Positions 61,685-64,000 of a DNA stretch of 64,000 nucleotides are shown here, piece after piece. A model generated the notes under the pieces. That model was given only the letters and a program-made list of their open reading frames with translations, was not told the DNA's origin and made no database searches. The position numbers and the translations under genes were made by a program. Every line of letters begins with the position of its first letter. The first letter of the stretch is position 1. Source of the stretch: Trinickia mobilis (GTDB lineage Bacteria > Pseudomonadota > Gammaproteobacteria > Burkholderiales > Burkholderiaceae); the NCBI RefSeq assembly GCF_017315705.1, contig NZ_JAFLRF010000003.1, positions 225,142 to 289,141 of the forward strand, written 5' to 3'.

Positions 61685-63120
61685 GCGAAGTCTCCGCCAA
61701 CGCCTTGAACGCGCTGCTCGCGCGCGTGCCTTCGGTGGAGCGCGTCTTGTCGTCGGCGCCGCTCGAACCGCTGATCGCCGACTATGGCCGCACGCGCGTG
61801 CTGGCCGCGGTGCGCGCCGTGCTCGACGCCTGGCGGCAGAGCGCGCAGGCGAGCGTACGGGCCGGCGGCAGCGCCGAACCGCTCGACGAGACGCGTATCG
61901 CCGGCGACGTCTCCCGCGCACTCGCCGCCGATGCGCAAAGCCGTCTGCGCACCGTGTTCAACCTCACGGGCACCGTGTTGCACACCAATCTCGGGCGCGC
62001 CTTGCTGCCCGACGAAGCGGTGCGCGCAGTCGCCGCCGCGCTCACGCAGCCGGTCAACCTCGAGTTCGATCTCGCGCACGGCAGCCGCGGCGATCGCGAC
62101 GATTTGATCGACGGGCTGATCTGCGAACTGACCGGTGCCGAGGCCGCGACGGTCGTCAACAACAACGCGGCGGCGGTGCTGCTGGTGCTGTCGGCGCTGG
62201 CGTCGAAAAAGGAGGTTGTCGTCTCGCGCGGCGAACTCGTCGAGATCGGCGGCGCGTTCCGCATCCCCGACATCATGAACCGCGCAGGCGCGAAGTTGCG
62301 CGAAGTCGGCACGACCAACCGCACGCACCTCAAGGACTACAGGGAAGCGATCGGGCCGCGCACGGCGATGCTGATGAAGGTCCACTGCAGCAACTATGCG
62401 ATCAGCGGCTTCACGAAGGCAGTCGAGCTCGACGAGCTGGCGCCACTGGCCCATGAGCATGGACTGCCGCTCGCCGTCGATCTCGGCAGCGGCTCGTTAG
62501 TCGATCTGACGCAATGGGGGCTGCCGCACGAAGCAACGGTGCGCGAAACCCTCGAGGCGGGTGCCGATCTCGTCACGTTCAGCGGCGACAAGCTGCTGGG
62601 CGGGCCGCAGGCCGGGCTGATCGTCGGCCGCGCCGATCTGATTGCGCGCATCAAGGGGCATCCGCTCAAGCGCGCGCTGCGTGTCGGCAAGCTCACGCTC
62701 GCGGCACTGGAGCCCGTTCTGCGTTTGTACCGGGCGCCCGAGTTTTTGCGCGAGCGGCTGACGACACTACGCCTCCTGACGCGCCCGGCCCCCGAGATGC
62801 ACGTCTGCGCGCAACGCCTGCTGCCCGTCTTGCAGGGAACGCTGGGCGAAACGTACGAAGTGAGCGTCGAGCCGATGTTCAGCCAGATCGGCAGCGGCGC
62901 GCTGCCGGTCGACCGGCTGCCGAGCTACGGGCTTGTCGTGCGCGACGCGCAGGGCAGACGCTCCGGACGCGCGCTGTGCAAGCTCGAAGAGCGCCTGCGC
63001 GAATGGCCGCGCCCGGTGCTCGGTCGCATCGCTGACAACGCGTTGCGGTTCGATCTGCGCTGCCTCGAAGCCGAAGACGAAGCGGCGTTCGTCGCGCAGT
63101 GCAGGGAGCAGCGCGCGTGA
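61681..63120 (+). CDS. selA: L-seryl-tRNA(Sec) selenium transferase
   Basis: SelA converts Ser-tRNA(Sec) to Sec-tRNA(Sec) with selenophosphate and PLP. The 479-aa protein has [35 protein letters not shown], the PLP-lysine region [20 protein letters not shown] and [10 protein letters not shown]. It is full length. The ATG at 61681 overlaps the stop of the truncated fdhE; its upstream region is repeat DNA (GGGACGCGTC), a weaker site than the GGGAGGC of other copies. selB follows with a GTGA overlap, so both are translated together. The formate dehydrogenase genes they normally serve are decayed here. Confidence 0.95.
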   Translation: MSEVSANALNALLARVPSVERVLSSAPLEPLIADYGRTRVLAAVRAVLDAWRQSAQASVRAGGSAEPLDETRIAGDVSRALAADAQSRLRTVFNLTGTVLHTNLGRALLPDEAVRAVAAALTQPVNLEFDLAHGSRGDRDDLIDGLICELTGAEAATVVNNNAAAVLLVLSALASKKEVVVSRGELVEIGGAFRIPDIMNRAGAKLREVGTTNRTHLKDYREAIGPRTAMLMKVHCSNYAISGFTKAVELDELAPLAHEHGLPLAVDLGSGSLVDLTQWGLPHEATVRETLEAGADLVTFSGDKLLGGPQAGLIVGRADLIARIKGHPLKRALRVGKLTLAALEPVLRLYRAPEFLRERLTTLRLLTRPAPEMHVCAQRLLPVLQGTLGETYEVSVEPMFSQIGSGALPVDRLPSYGLVVRDAQGRRSGRALCKLEERLREWPRPVLGRIADNALRFDLRCLEAEDEAAFVAQCREQRA

Positions 63121-64000
63121 TCGTCGGCACGGCAGGCCATATCGACCACGGAAAGACCACGCTCGTGCGCGCGTTGACGGGTGTCGACACCGACCGCCTG
63201 AAGGAGGAGAAGGCGCGCGGAATTTCGATCGAACTCGGCTACGCCTACTTGCCGCTTCCGAACGGGGACGTGCTCGGCTTCATCGACGTTCCGGGGCACG
63301 AGAAGCTCGTGCACACGATGGCCGCGGGCGCATGCGGAATCGACTTCGCACTGCTCGTGATCGCCGCCGACGACGGCATCATGCCGCAAACGCGCGAACA
63401 CTTGGCGATCCTGCAATGGCTCGGCATCGGCGAGGGCGCGATTGCGCTCACGAAGGTCGATCGCGCCGATGCGGCGCGCGTGGCGCAAGTGCGCGACGAG
63501 ATCCGTGCGTGGCTTGCGCACACCGTGCTCGCCGATGCGCCCGTCTTCGAAATCGACGCCACACAGCCGGCCGATGCCGGCATGCACGCCCTGGACGCCC
63601 ATTTGCGCGCTGTGGCGGCGGCTTGGCATGCGCGTCGCGACGACGGCCTGTTCAGGCTGGCCGTCGATCGGGTTTTCACGCTCGCGGGGCAAGGCACGAT
63701 CGTGACCGGCACGGTGTTCGCCGGCCGCGTGAGCGCAGGGGACACGCTATGGCTCATGCCACGCGGCGAGGCCGTGCGGGTGCGCAGCGTCCACGCGCAG
63801 AATCGGCCCGCACAGACGGGGCGCGCGGGCGAACGTTGCGCGCTCAACCTTGCGGCGATCGCGAAGGAGCGGATCGCGCGCGGCGACTGGATCGTGGATC
63901 GGCGGCTCGATGCGGCGTCCGGGCGCCTGGATGTCGAGCTCGCGTTGCTGCCCGAAGCCGAACTCACGCTGCAGCACTGGACGCCGCTGCATGTCCATTT
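63117..64000 (+). CDS. selB: Selenocysteine-specific elongation factor SelB, N-terminal part
   Basis: SelB delivers Sec-tRNA to UGA codons marked by a SECIS element. The start is a GTG at 63117 overlapping the selA stop (GTGA). The G domain begins [20 protein letters not shown], with [16 protein letters not shown] and ALTKVD as G3 and G4. Domain II follows around [15 protein letters not shown]. The frame is open at the right edge after about 294 codons; the full protein is expected to be 600 aa or more. Confidence 0.95.
   Translation, partial: MIVGTAGHIDHGKTTLVRALTGVDTDRLKEEKARGISIELGYAYLPLPNGDVLGFIDVPGHEKLVHTMAAGACGIDFALLVIAADDGIMPQTREHLAILQWLGIGEGAIALTKVDRADAARVAQVRDEIRAWLAHTVLADAPVFEIDATQPADAGMHALDAHLRAVAAAWHARRDDGLFRLAVDRVFTLAGQGTIVTGTVFAGRVSAGDTLWLMPRGEAVRVRSVHAQNRPAQTGRAGERCALNLAAIAKERIARGDWIVDRRLDAASGRLDVELALLPEAELTLQHWTPLHVH

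Overview
The window is about 64 kb of GC-rich DNA from a betaproteobacterium of the Burkholderiaceae (Burkholderia / Paraburkholderia / Caballeronia / Trinickia group). The evidence is gene content and style: two DUF4148 proteins, a recC-recB-recD order with ATGA overlaps, thiC under a TPP riboswitch, a glnA-glnL-glnG block, argA divergent from hrpA, and many small high-GC hairpin repeats. Most of it is ordinary chromosome, broken by one accessory block, one decayed locus and a family of dispersed repeats.

Layout. 1-8 kb: recC (end), recB and recD form a translationally coupled operon, followed by arfB. 8-15.3 kb, minus strand: an EAL phosphodiesterase, an EamA exporter, lactate permease, a Tyr/Pro/Gly-rich lipoprotein and thiC with its TPP riboswitch. 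15.6-21.4 kb: a small exported protein, a DUF1223 protein, a cytochrome b plus molybdopterin oxidoreductase pair, an EamA exporter and an MFS transporter. 21.5-27.6 kb, minus strand: a LacI-type regulator, a complete ABC importer and a GpdQ-like phosphodiesterase, arranged as an operon for a phosphorus-containing solute. A DHA2 exporter follows.

29.2-29.6 kb holds a tRNA-Leu(UAA) gene that looks broken but is split by a 292-nt group I intron inserted after U34, the site used by cyanobacterial and plastid tRNA-Leu introns. The end of this tRNA is repeated (17 bp exact) at 35.85 kb. Between the two copies lies a mosaic block: an MBL-fold protein, a LysR regulator, cytochrome b561, two YceI proteins, an azoreductase, an NmrA-like protein, and scraps of IS3, WrbA, pirin and MFS genes. 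It reads as an old, decayed tRNA-associated island.

36-38.7 kb is a gtr-type glycosylation cassette (gtrB, a truncated gtrA, a GT39-like transferase). 39-44.6 kb has paired DUF4148 genes with a shared promoter, a glutathione transferase behind a 21-codon mini-ORF, a YfcE-type phosphoesterase, a ProP-type MFS transporter and the iron-trafficking protein YggX. 44.6-55 kb has argA, hrpA, a YncE-like beta-propeller, a fatty acid hydroxylase, an EI24/CysZ-like protein, a CinA-like protein and a rhodanese. 55-59.8 kb is nitrogen control: glnA with sigma-54 and NtrC sites, glnL and glnG. 59.9-64 kb has xthA and the remains of a formate dehydrogenase / selenocysteine operon: the C-terminal half of the gamma subunit, the first third of fdhE, then intact selA and the start of selB.

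The most unusual items are the intron-split tRNA-Leu, the dispersed repeats that end exactly on start codons and supply both C-terminal tails and ribosome binding sites, the inverted repeat pair inside recD, and the decayed selenocysteine locus.
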